A stretch of DNA of 64,000 nt. Source: Tolypeutes matacus. Its lineage: Eukaryota > Chordata > Mammalia > Cingulata > Chlamyphoridae. The DNA lies in contig JAKSZT010054396.1 in the NCBI GenBank assembly GCA_026826555.1, positions 17,596,581 through 17,660,580 of the forward strand. Reading direction: 5' to 3'. The translations under genes were made by a program, and so were the position numbers. This document shows positions 54,334 to 64,000 of this stretch, one piece after another (position 1 is the stretch's first letter; each line of letters opens with the position of its first letter). The notes below the pieces were generated by a model. That model was not told the origin of the DNA and did not search any database. It saw only the letters and a program-made list of their open reading frames with translations.

Positions 54334-57154
54334 ATTTGCCTCTTCTGGGCACGCATTCAGCCTTCTAACCAAGTGGTGCCCTCTTTTGCCCCCACAGGCA
54401 TTAGGCAAGACCACGTCCCTTGCCTGCCCCGTGTTTTGTCCATGCCCCCATTGTATGCCAGATCACACTCTCTTATAGCTGTCTATTTGCCCATCTGCTG
54501 TCCCACTGCCTATGATCTTCTCAGGGCTGTGGACCATCGGTGACCGATTCAAGAATGGTGATCCAGGAAATAGTTTATACCTTAGTTGACCTCAGCACCT
54601 AAATGACCAGGAGCAGACAAAATATGCTTTTCTTACTCTCCCATGAGAGCACAAGTGCTGAATAAGACAGTTCTATAAAGAGGAGGCACTTTAAAAGTGG
54701 AGGGCTGGTTTTCACAGACGGAACTTTGGGACTTTGCTTGGTAAACGGTCTCTCTGCATGTCCCAGAGTCTTTCCTACCAGGAGCACAGGGAGGGAGCTG
54801 ACCTGTGGAAGGCTGGAATCATCCACCAGCTCTATGTCCAGCCTGAGATAGTGGTACCAGGGGCCCCTTTGTGGAACCTCTTGGAAGGAGCTCGGTGGAG
54901 TGAAATACATTTTACTAGAGGCAAAACGTAGTGTCCACAAAAATGACCTCCACCCAGTAGTCCACCTCCGAATCTGCCACTGTTGGGGAAAGCCAACAAG
55001 CCCCGAGAAGAGTGATGTGGTTTGAGGCTCCTCTCTGCTGCTCAGTAACACTCATGTGTTAGGTCTTTTCTGGCAACTTAGAACATTGGAGTCAAGTGTC
55101 CTTGGCCAGGCTTCAGGTGAGTTTCCTTGACCTGCACTGGGATTCCTCTGAGTAAAGCATCAGGGATGGCATCGGCTGGGACGTAACAGGGGCCTCATGC
55201 TCCTGAGGCTTCAGTGGGCCCCTGCACCTGCCCTGGTCCTCAGTTGCCCTGCAGATAACATGCAAAGGCCCAGGGTGGCCCTTCACCGGCCTCCCACCCC
55301 TGCAGAATCGAAGGGCCCCCGGAGGTCAACCAGGCCTGTGCCTGTCAGGGCCACCTCAAAGTTTTCTAATTTTGGTCTGGGCAGACAGCTGTTCCCCGAG
55401 CTGGCTTTACCAGGGAAAGCATTCCCCCTGAGCCCCGAGAGTAAAGCTAGCCCCTGCCTTGTTGTGACCCAAGGCCAGGCAAGGCAGGGCCCAGTCCTAC
55501 TGCATCATGGCTGAAAGGTCAGAGGGCTTTCCCTCCCACAGAGCACATTATTAAATAACCCACTGAGTGGCCACGGTCACAAACACAAAAAGGATTTCAA
55601 AGGCTGCCTTCATCTCACCTATGCTTCTGAGAAGAACAGATTACCAGAGGCAGGCTCTTTACCCCAAAAACCAGGAGGCAGAAGTTAAGTGGGCACAGGA
55701 GAGTAGCTTCAACAGCAAATCTCTTTAGGAGAGAGAATTAAAATGAGATGCTTGACTGATGGAAGCTTCTGATTTGCACACTTCTGACATCAAAAAGAGA
55801 GTCCTCAAGTACTCAAGGCCGATGAGCAATTAATGCCTCTTACCACCCATGATCAAGGGCGAAAGAAGGGGCTTCAATGTCATCTGCTTCCCCTACACCC
55901 TGAAACACTAGGCAGCAGAGAGAACAGAGAACCCTTGGCTGAGAATCTAGTACCAGTTCTCCCATTGAGGGAACACCCCCTTCACCCTAACAAGCCTCAG
56001 TTTCCTCATCTGTAAAAAAGGGCAAAGGGCTCTACCCTAAAAACGTGGTAAGGTCTTTGTGAAGTTCCAGTGAGATGGGGCATGTGAGCCTCACAAGACA
56101 AATTATTGTTAGTGTTCTTTTTGCTTGCAAAGTGTGGCCATCCCTGCCTGGGAGGTGGCATGCAGAATAGGCTTGCCTGGCAGGGAACATGGGCAACGGG
56201 GACCTGGCAGTGGCCTGTGATTCCAGGAGCTAGGTGTCTGAATAAGAGAGGTGGGCAGGCCTAAGCGTGGACACACTCACGCTCCACCCTCTCCCAAAGG
56301 GTTTGAGTGGGCAGATAATAGCACCCCCAGTTTCAGGACCAGATGTTCTTGGAGCTGGGAAGTAGAACAGGGGACCAGAGTCTGAGGTCAGGGGTGGGGA
56401 TTAGGGGTTCCCTGAAGCTGCCTTGAGCATTTTGCTGTGGGAAAGCTGGTAGCCACATTTTCTCCATCACTGGTCATTGCACTTCTAGCTGGTGAAACTG
56501 AGCTTCTGCGCCTTTAAAATTGTTTGACATCTTGGAGATGAGAAACAGAGCTCCCCAGTGGAAGGCGGGTAGTAGCTATGGAACGCTGTTCTCATAAAAC
56601 CCTCACTCTCGGTAAATTAAAACTGATACTCACTGTTAAGCTTTGGAGAGAAATCACCTATTATGGTCCTGGAAAAGGCTTTGGATTCTCTGGGCTGATC
56701 CTTAGTCCACGTGGGTTAGAGAGAATAGAGCTACTTTTCCTCCCAGGCTGCACAGTCCCATCTTCTACCCTCTACTGACTGGGCGACCCAGAGATTCCCA
56801 TCCACAGCCAGAGCTAAGAGCACAGGGCTGGGGAAGGAGTCACTGAGGTGTTACGCCCTATGGCGTCCTCTAGCTCAACTCCTCAAGTCTGTGCTTTGCC
56901 CCAGCATTCAGCATCTGTAGATGGCAAAGCCCAGACTGGCAATCAGGTCTCTGCTCTGCTCTTTTTTCTACCCCTCCAGGCTGCTTCCTGATGGGTCCAC
57001 ACCCATTCCACATGTTCATAGTTAAGCCTGGATATTCCAGCTCTTCCTCCTGGCCAATCAGCTCTTGATGAGATGGTCCGTCGCTGCAGCTATGCTCCTC
57101 CTGGGCGTGACCTTTTCATTGGTCAAGCCCTCTGTTTAAATACTGGTTCTGGAG
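54334..57154. other. Unique sequence with a possible MIR remnant
   Basis: A MIR-like stretch (ctcagtttcctcatctgtaa) lies at about 55,995. The 150-codon minus frame at 54,599-55,051 has no recognisable domain. No host exon recognised. Confidence 0.45.
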
Positions 57155-57311
57155 CCTGAGTACAGGGTTGAGTTCTGGCTATGCTAGTTAGTAGCTGTGT
57201 CACCTTGGGCAAGTGCTAGACCTTTCCAATCCTCAGTAGGTTTCCTCATCTATAAAATGGAAATATTAATTATACCCATTATGAATTAAGAGAGCTACCT
57301 TACATGTAACA
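57155..57311 (+). repeat. MIR SINE
   Basis: 'gagttctggctatgctagtt', 'ctgtgtcaccttgggcaagt', 'tcctcatctataaaatggaa' in plus-strand MIR order. Confidence 0.8.
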
Positions 57312-57319
57312 GCCTAGCA

Positions 57320-57644
57320 TAGCAGTTCTCAAAATGTGGTCCAATGACCCTTGGTGTTCCTGAGATCCTTTCAGGGTATCCACAAAGTTAAAATTATTTT
57401 CATGAAAATACTAAGATGTTATTTGCCCTTTTCATTCTTATTTTCTCATGAGGGTACAGTGGAGTTTTCCAGAGGCTCTGACAGCTAATGGAATGTGTAT
57501 TCTTGTTTTTAGATTTTTTCTCAATTTTCATTTATAATACAGTAAATGGCAATAGATATAACCCATATAAACAAAAGCTCTTTGGGATCGTCAATTTTCA
57601 AGAGTATAAAGGGGCTCTGAGACCAAAATGTCTGAGAACTGCTG
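57320..57644. mobile_element. hAT-Charlie-like non-autonomous DNA transposon, 325 bp
   Basis: Terminal inverted repeats: tagcagttctcaaaatgtgg at the left and 'ccaaaatgtctgagaactgc' at the right end (57,624-57,644). Identical 8-bp TSD gcctagca at 57,312-57,319 and 57,645-57,652. Interior text such as 'ccctgagatcc' and 'gggtacagtggagttttcca' is typical of mammalian hAT elements of the MER/Charlie group. No transposase. Confidence 0.9.
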
Positions 57645-57652
57645 GCCTAGCA

Positions 57653-59189
57653 CAACACTAGGAACATAGTAGGTTATTTTTTATTGCCTCTGAGCTTTTA
57701 ATGTCCTCCTCACTGCATATTCCCACTCCTTGATTTAGTGAGTTCCATCCTTTGCACCACCAGTAACATATTTCATTGTTCATTTCTTTCCAATTCCCTT
57801 TTACACCTTCACTACCCAACCAGATGCCTTCGTAAGGGTTCCTTTTCTCCTCTTGCATAAAGCTGCTCACATAAATGGCTATCAGGCCAGCAGTATTACC
57901 TCCTACACTGACTCATTCTGGTCAAAAGCAAAAAGATTGGACCATTTAGGAAGACTGAGCAGTCTCCTTGAAGATTAAAGTCAGACTAAGACCTGTGAAC
58001 TTTCCCTGGCTGGACAGTAATAGGGAGGCAAGAGAGTGTGGCTTTGGCCTCGATAATTAGCCAACATCTGTTTTACTTTGTCTTCAGACTTTGGAAGGCC
58101 AAATAGCTGAATTCCTACTTCAAGATACTTTGTCATCTCTGAAGTTGAGTGTGGTCAATTATCTCGTGACCGTCTATGTTACTGTATCAGTCACAGATTG
58201 ACCAAGAGGATAGAAGCCCTTCTAGGAAGTTAGAGTAAGAAGAAGTGGGACATGGGGAGTTAGAGGCATTTACAAGCTTTGGAAGAGGTTGGGGAGGGAA
58301 GGTCAGAAAGGGCTCTCAAATCTGGACATGAATGGATCCCAGGGAAGTAGTCACTAATGGTCTTGGCTTCCTGTAGCGCCAAAGTGGGTGGTTCTCCAGA
58401 AGATACCCCTAAAACTCAGGCAAAACCCCACAGATGGAAGTTGCTATTGTGAGTGTGCTTGCTGCTCTGCTTCTGAAACATCGGCTCCCCTCCCCTCCCC
58501 TCCCCTCCCCTCCCCTTTTCTCATGGTGATGTGAAGCTTGCTAGCAAGGGAGTATGGGAAGTGTTTCCAGGCTTTTGTCCCTGTGGTTTAGGTGATTGCT
58601 TAAAAGGTAAGGGAATCAACAAGAACATCCCTCATGACTGCAGCTCATCGCTAATCCGTGAAACAATGTCAACAGGATGATAATACTAGGCAGAATAATA
58701 GAGACTAGTTTATATCATACTTCTAATCTTCCTAGAATTGCTTCATGGACTAGCATTTAAACATTATGGACTGTAGTTTTTAGGTATTTTTTTAAAGCCA
58801 AAATCTATCAAGAAAACATGTTATTTGAAAATTCTTCATGTTTTATGAGATTTAATTAAAAGCAGAATGTCAGCTTTGCCACCCACCTTATAACCTAATC
58901 TAATGTGAACATGCATGACAAAGCATTTTCAATTCAGAAATATTAAAGAATATCATAATAGGAATAAAAAAGTATTAGAGAAAAATGATGCCCCAGTTAC
59001 GTGTTGATCTCACTAATCACACTTCACAGCTATAGATTTTTATAAAAATGCTTTAAGAAGATAATTTCTTATTGTTCTGAATTATAGAGATTGCATTTTT
59101 AAACTGTCAAGATGATTGCTCTAGACCACCAACCATTTTGATAACTTGAAGATAAAGAATTTTTAAAGACTTCCCTAAATTATTATATT
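57653..59189. other. Unique sequence, no gene recognised
   Basis: Includes a (ctccc)n run at about 58,487-58,516. The minus-strand frame at 57,658-57,870 has no recognisable domain. Confidence 0.4.
58487..58516. repeat. (cccct)n simple repeat
   Basis: Six consecutive ccccT units, clean. Potential G-quadruplex on the minus strand. Confidence 0.9.
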
Positions 59190-59690
59190 AGTTTCCTTTT
59201 GCTGCTGTAACAAATTACCACAACCATAGTGGCTTAAAACAATACAAATTTTATTCTCTTACTTCTGGAGGTCAAAAGTCCAAAATGGGTTTTATTAGGC
59301 TGAAATCAGAGTGTTGGCAAGGTTAGGTCTCTTCTGGATGTTCTAGGCTAGACTCCATTTCCTTGCATTATGCAGCTTCTAGAGGCCGCCCACATTCCTT
59401 TGCTATGGCCCACAGCCAGCAATTGCATCATTCCATCCTTTGTTTCCCACACTTCCATCATCATCACATTTCCTTTTCTGACTGGCTCTCTCCTGCCTCC
59501 CTCTTACAAGGAGCCTTGTGATTACGTTGGACCTACCCGAATAATCCAGGATATTCTTCCCATTCCAAGATTTTAACTTAATCACATTTTGAAAGTCTCC
59601 TTTGCCATATAAGGTAATAAATTCACAGGTTTCAGGAATTAATATGTGGATATCTTTGGAGGACCATTATTCTGCTTACCACATACAAAC
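59190..59690 (+). repeat. LTR-like interspersed repeat, family not named
   Basis: Starts 'attagtttccttttgctgct' and ends 'ttctgcttaccacatac', with 'gtggcttaaaacaatacaaa', 'acttctggaggtcaaaagtc' and 'cttgtgattacgttggacct' in a widely recognised mammalian repeat order. The start and end resemble a TG...CA LTR. I am not certain of the family name. No viral coding sequence is attached. Confidence 0.5.
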
Positions 59691-60268
59691 CATAAAAGCA
59701 TGTTACTGAAAAGCATTTCCTTATATTGCCTTATGTCAAAAGGTTAGTGATATTATTAAATGTGCCAGCTGAAAGTGAGTATAGATTTACAGTGTTAAAT
59801 GTGTAGTGTAACTACAGGAACAATCTAGCAACCGAAGTGCTGAGAAATTATTTTTCTTGTAGTCACATGAAAGTTTAAAAATTTAATCACTAAAATAAAC
59901 TTTTCTTAGTCACATTATAAAAATAATCAAAAATTAAAAATAGTATTTCAGATTTATTCTTGTATCCCAGAAGTTTTTCTGTGATCATGATATATTTGAC
60001 TTGCATGATATACTTGGCTTTTCAGTATTTGGTTAAAATGTGTATTTGGTGCATGTGGTAGGTTGAATTATGTACCTCAGCAAACACATGTTCTTAATCT
60101 GCGTTCCCGTGGGTCTGACTCATTGTAAATGTTATTTATAGTTTGAAGATGTTATTTTTAGTTAAGGGAAGGTGGGCTTCAATTAGGATTATAAGAGGCT
60201 CTATAAAGAGAACCCAGAAGTCACAGAAGCCAGAAAGGAGAGGACATCACCATGTAATGGAGAAAGAT
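59691..60268. other. Unique AT-rich sequence, no gene recognised
   Basis: No supported feature. Confidence 0.4.
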
Positions 60269-60283
60269 AAAAGTCAAAGAACT

Positions 60284-60697
60284 GGGGGGCAGATGTGGCT
60301 CAAGTGGTTGGGCGTCTGTCTCCCATATGGAGGGATCTGGGTTCGATCCCCGGGACATCCTGGTAAATAAAAAATAGAAGGCGAGCAGGAGAGCCACCGG
60401 CCCACGTGCACGTGCGGGCCCCCCTGAGCCACACAGCAAGATGATGACACAGCAAAAGAGAGACAAAGGGGAGAGCCAAGGTGAGACATGCCAGAAACCA
60501 GAAACTGAAGTGGCACAAGGGGCAGGGTGCCTCTCTCCCACATCAGAGGTCCCTAGGATCGAATCCCACTAAAGAGACCAGAGGAGAAAAAAATGAGAAG
60601 AGAAGGCAGAAAACAGACACAGATCACTCAGCAAATGGACACAGACAGCAAGGCGGGGGGGGGGGGGGGGAAAAAAAAAATTTTACAAAAAAAAAAA

Positions 60698-60728
<31 letters not shown>
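60284..60728 (+). repeat. Dimeric tRNA-derived DAS-type SINE with G/A-run tail
   Basis: First head from 60,284 (gggggcagatgtggctcaag ... gggttcgatccccgggaca), a linker with 'cacagcaagatgatgacaca', a second head (aaactgaagtggcacaaggg ... ggatcgaatcccactaaag), then a body. The tail begins with a G run (60,655-60,670) and continues as long A runs. Flanking direct repeat aaaagtcaaaga / aaaagccaagga (10/12) at 60,269-60,280 and 60,725-60,736. The long homopolymers may be hard to assemble. Confidence 0.88.
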
Positions 60729-60736
60729 GCCAAGGA

Positions 60737-62239
60737 TCCCCACACAAGGACTGCCAGCAGCCAGCCCCAGAATGTCCAAATTCCTGTTGCTTAATTCAAC
60801 CCAGTTTATGGTATTTGTGATAGCAGCTGAGGCAAACTAGGACAGTGCACTCTTGCTAGCCCTTCCAAATGGATAGAGTTGGGGTGGAAAGATTATTGCA
60901 TTTCCTTTAATAAAACAGTATACCTCTTTATGTTCAAAAGAATGGATTATTATGTGTATCATCTATAATACATTTTATTTGAGGTGGTCTTCTGTTATCC
61001 ATTTTTCTGTTATTTGAAATTGAATGGCATTGGTCTCACTCACCAAGGGCACGGTCATAGTCCCAAAGTCTGTCTGTATGCTCTTTGGCAGTGCTCTCTT
61101 TTTATAAACTGACTTTATAGTTTTAGTTCTCTCTTTTGCTATCTTTTGTGATTTTCTGAGCTGATAATTTCCTGGAGGCACCTAGCAGGATTTAAAACTT
61201 GGCTAACAACCCTCAGGTGCAGGCACTGAGGCAGGTTTTGCGCATTTCCACCTCTGGATGACCCGCCCTGTTGCGCTGAGACTGGCTGGACTCAGGGCTG
61301 GTGGCACCACCTGTGAGAGCCCTGCGGTCTTCCTCAGGAGGCCGCCCAGAGGCACTCGAGTCCTATCAGCAAAGGCCATCAACTTCATTTACCTTTGGAT
61401 GGCTAAATAAGTTGTCCTTGGAGACTGAGCTAAGGGACCCTGTATTTCTGACTTGGCTCAGTCAAGTTTTGATGCCTTCATAAACTGGCAACCTGGACAG
61501 CTGCTCCCTGGCCCAGGGCTTAATTCAGCCTCGTTAAGAATAAAAGGTCTGATGCCCAAGGTCAAAAGTCGCTGTGAGCATTCCCTCTCCTCTGTTAGCA
61601 GCCAGCTAGCAACGACTTTTCTACCATGTTCTGCATAATCTTCACCTTCTCTCAGAAACTTGAGACCAAGGTGGGGACCTAAGTGGAGCACAGGAGATTT
61701 TCCCTATGGGGTTCCAAAAGGCTTTCTGGTCTCATCACCCAGAGAAGAACATAGTAGAAGCTAAAGACAATTTGAATCCATTCCAAAAAAAATCCCAGGG
61801 GCCCAGGTGGGAAGGTGAGAGCCGCTTCATTTGTTCACCTGTGCAGTGGCTGAAAGCAAGGGCTGCCCGGGGAAAGGTCCTGGAATATAGGCACAGTTTA
61901 ATCTAGGAGTGGAATCCAGGGCTAGGAAGTCACAGGGGCTGGAGATAACGTGCCAGGAGGCAAGCTGATACCAAAAAAATCAGTTAAAAGGCACACACAA
62001 TAAAGAAAAAGGTGCATATATGTCACGATCTCATTCTGTAAGTACTGTGTGTACACATGGGTGCACAGACACAGCACATGCAGGAAAGGAGCGTTGACAA
62101 AGTGTCCATCACTATGTTGTAGAATTTACTTTGACTTTTTTATGCTTTCTTGTATTTTAAAACAATTTTTACCTTGACTATATTAGTGGTGTAATCTGGT
62201 AAATATTCTGATAAATAAGCATTAGGAAAATTAAAAAAA
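60737..62239. other. Unique sequence, no gene recognised
   Basis: A 68-codon minus-strand frame at 60,975-61,181 has a fairly even, non-repetitive translation, but I recognise no domain. It would need comparison with other mammals. Nothing else supported. Confidence 0.4.
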
Positions 62240-62430
62240 GAGTGAAGACTGTAGAGTCAGATTATCTGAGTTCAAATCCTGGCTCTGCCACTTAGAAGCT
62301 GTGTACCTTTGGGTAAGATACTTAACTTCTCTGTGCTTCAGTCTCCTCATCTCTAAATCAGGAATGATAAATTGTACGTATGAGGATTACATGAATTAAT
62401 ATACTAAAGTGCTTACAACAGAGATGACAA
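62240..62430 (+). repeat. MIR SINE
   Basis: 'agtcagattatctgagttca', 'aatcctggctctgccactta', 'cagtctcctcatctctaaat', 'tgaggattacatgaattaat' form a plus-strand MIR. Confidence 0.85.
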
Positions 62431-62519
62431 AACCATTAACTGTTTTTCATTGCACTAATATTTTTTGAGCTCTCTCTATATGCTGTACTAGGTGCCACAG
62501 ACAGACAAGTGTACAAATA

Positions 62520-62710
62520 ATCATAATAGTTAATAGGTATTGAGCACTTTCTATGGGCCAGGCACCATATGTACTCATTTAACTGTCATATAACCTTTTG
62601 ACACGGATACAATTTCTCTTCCTTTTTTACCAGTAGGGAAAACAAGGTACAAAGACTAAGTGGCAGTGCAGGATTTGAATATGTAGTCTGTCTCTTAACC
62701 TTTTTGCTGC
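62520..62710 (-). repeat. MIR SINE (antisense)
   Basis: Plus strand: 'aggtattgagcactttctat', 'gggccaggcaccatatgtac', 'taagtggcagtgcaggattt', 'gtctgtctcttaaccttttt', the reverse complement of MIR. Confidence 0.8.
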
Positions 62711-64000
62711 CCTGTCCCAAATGCATGCAATAAAGGGCGATAGCAGGGCTAAGATGATAGAAGTCTGCCCAGAACATTACCAATGATGGCATATAAACTA
62801 TTTAGGAAGAAAAAAACTACTTAATACACTTAGAGAAAATACTTCAAATCCCAGATTGGGGAGCACCTGCAGCCACTACTTTTACCCCATGGTGTCTCTT
62901 GGCTGGGTTGAATGGTACAGATTCCTAGATTGGAGTTAGGTTGCTTCAAAAGGTTTTCCCATCTTTATTTTCCTTTCACAATGACATTAACATGTGTGTG
63001 TCAAGTCCCATGGCCTGAATCTCATTTCATTTTCCAAAGGAGCCTGTGACTTAAGAAAACCTGAGCCCAGTGGGGTTTAGAAGCCTGCTGAAGATCACTC
63101 AGGGAGGAGGGACACAGCAGGGCTAGAAATGGGATCTCCTGAATTGCCAGCCCACAACTGCTCTTTCCACTCTGCACCTTTCCCAAGGATGTGCCCTCTG
63201 CCCAGTAGAGAATAGAGACAGGTGATTCTCCCCAGGACATAAGAGCTTCCAGACACCCAGGGAACCTCACTCCTAGCTCTGCTCTTTGCCTGGCCATGCT
63301 GTCAGAGGGCAGGGTCTCCAGCTTTGTGCTTCCCCAGCATAGAACAGGACTTGGCATAGACACTCACAGGTGGATAGGGCTGGAAGGGACCTGGAGATGG
63401 CCTCGTTTTCAAGCATGTTTTAAGCAGTAGAACCCTTTTTCCAAATGGAATTATGCATGGAACCCAATACAAAAAGCAAATCAAAGTGGTTATGTCAAAG
63501 CAGATGTGGGGGTCCAATCTTGACCTTTAGGCCCCCCTTCACACTTTCCTCCACAGGAGCCCCCTGGGAACCTCCTGAAACCCTGGACTCCATGCACTTT
63601 CAGTGTGAAAACCACCAAACTAGTTCAGATTCCCAGTCCTGGAGCTGGGAAGATGGAAAGGGAGGTGACTTACTCCTGGTTCTCCAGCAAGGGTGTCAGA
63701 GCCTGGGTCATGAGGCAGGTCCCTACTCTGAGTCCATGCTCTTTCCAGAACCTCCCACTCCTTTCCATGTGGCAGGTGTTAAGCAAATATTTGTTAAGTG
63801 AATATGCAAACTTTCCCAGAAGGCATTTCATGATTTTCCCTTGGACCCAACCCCATTTCCATAACGCTCGGAGCATTTTTGATTCTCAGACTGGTTCCAA
63901 ACACAATGCACGTAGCACTTGGTCAAAATTAATTGTTTCTGTCATTAGAACCATATTACCCTGTTTATAAGGCCCCATTGGTACCCAAGCCAGAACTAAA
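62711..64000. other. Unique sequence with a weak MIR remnant
   Basis: A MIR-like antisense stretch (agatcactcagggaggaggg ... agggctagaaatgggatctc) lies at about 63,090-63,140. Frames at 63,022-63,363 and 63,445-63,970 have no recognisable domain. Confidence 0.4.

Noticed and set aside
59190..59690. Endogenous retrovirus with internal genes
   Set aside because: Only LTR-like sequence is visible, with no gag, pol or env remnants on either side.
1..64000. CRISPR array, operon or phage-like defence system
   Set aside because: No short regularly spaced repeats with unique spacers, and no prokaryotic gene layout. The repeats present are microsatellites and retroposons.

Overview
The window is mammalian nuclear DNA, most likely from an armadillo (Dasypus, or a close relative). 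The main clue is a set of about 15 tRNA-Ala-derived SINE copies in monomeric, two-headed and dimeric layouts. These match the DAS-SINEs described from the nine-banded armadillo. The other repeats (MIR, L2, old L1, hAT-type elements, LTR-like repeats) are those expected in any placental mammal. I found no intact host protein-coding gene, no convincing spliced exon, no functional tRNA or rRNA gene, no CRISPR array and no bacterial or phage-like system. Most open reading frames are chance or lie inside repeats. The segment is either intergenic or deep inside a large intron.

Layout. 1-13,500 is mostly unique sequence with scattered MIR and L2 fragments and five DAS-SINEs (660, 1280, 1918, 4759, 4986). 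14,420-15,250 (minus) is a broken, intronless retrocopy of NIT2. 15,892-17,317 is a 1.4 kb copy of an L1 3' untranslated region flanked by a 16-bp target-site duplication (TSD). 18,300-33,600 is unique sequence carrying more SINEs, MIRs, an old L1 that holds a hAT-type miniature element (25,032-25,224), and two LTR-like repeats. 33,660-48,400 is the structural centre: a plus-strand L1 split in two by a 12.7 kb minus-strand L1 nest (33,804-46,549). The nest carries several L1 3' ends, ORF1 and ORF2 remnants, a 5'-truncated RNF10 retrocopy (39,008-40,741), a DAS-SINE and a second hAT-type element. 48,400-64,000 returns to unique sequence with further L1 3' ends, one of them flanked by an unusually long direct repeat of about 47 bp, plus DAS-SINEs, MIRs and a well-bounded hAT element at 57,320-57,644.

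How it fits together. Nothing here forms a pathway. The story is a record of retrotransposition in which L1 supplied the enzymes and mobilised itself, the tRNA-Ala SINEs and two cellular mRNAs (NIT2, RNF10). Nesting and TSDs give a relative order: MIR/L2 and old L1 first, then the plus-strand L1, then the minus-strand nest, then the DAS-SINEs. The most unusual structures are the ORF2-less L1 module at 33,804-35,590, the long TSD at 49,531/50,355, and a 50-bp patch of antisense ORF1 sequence inside the plus-strand L1 at 47,145-47,194. All family names were assigned by eye, without a repeat library.
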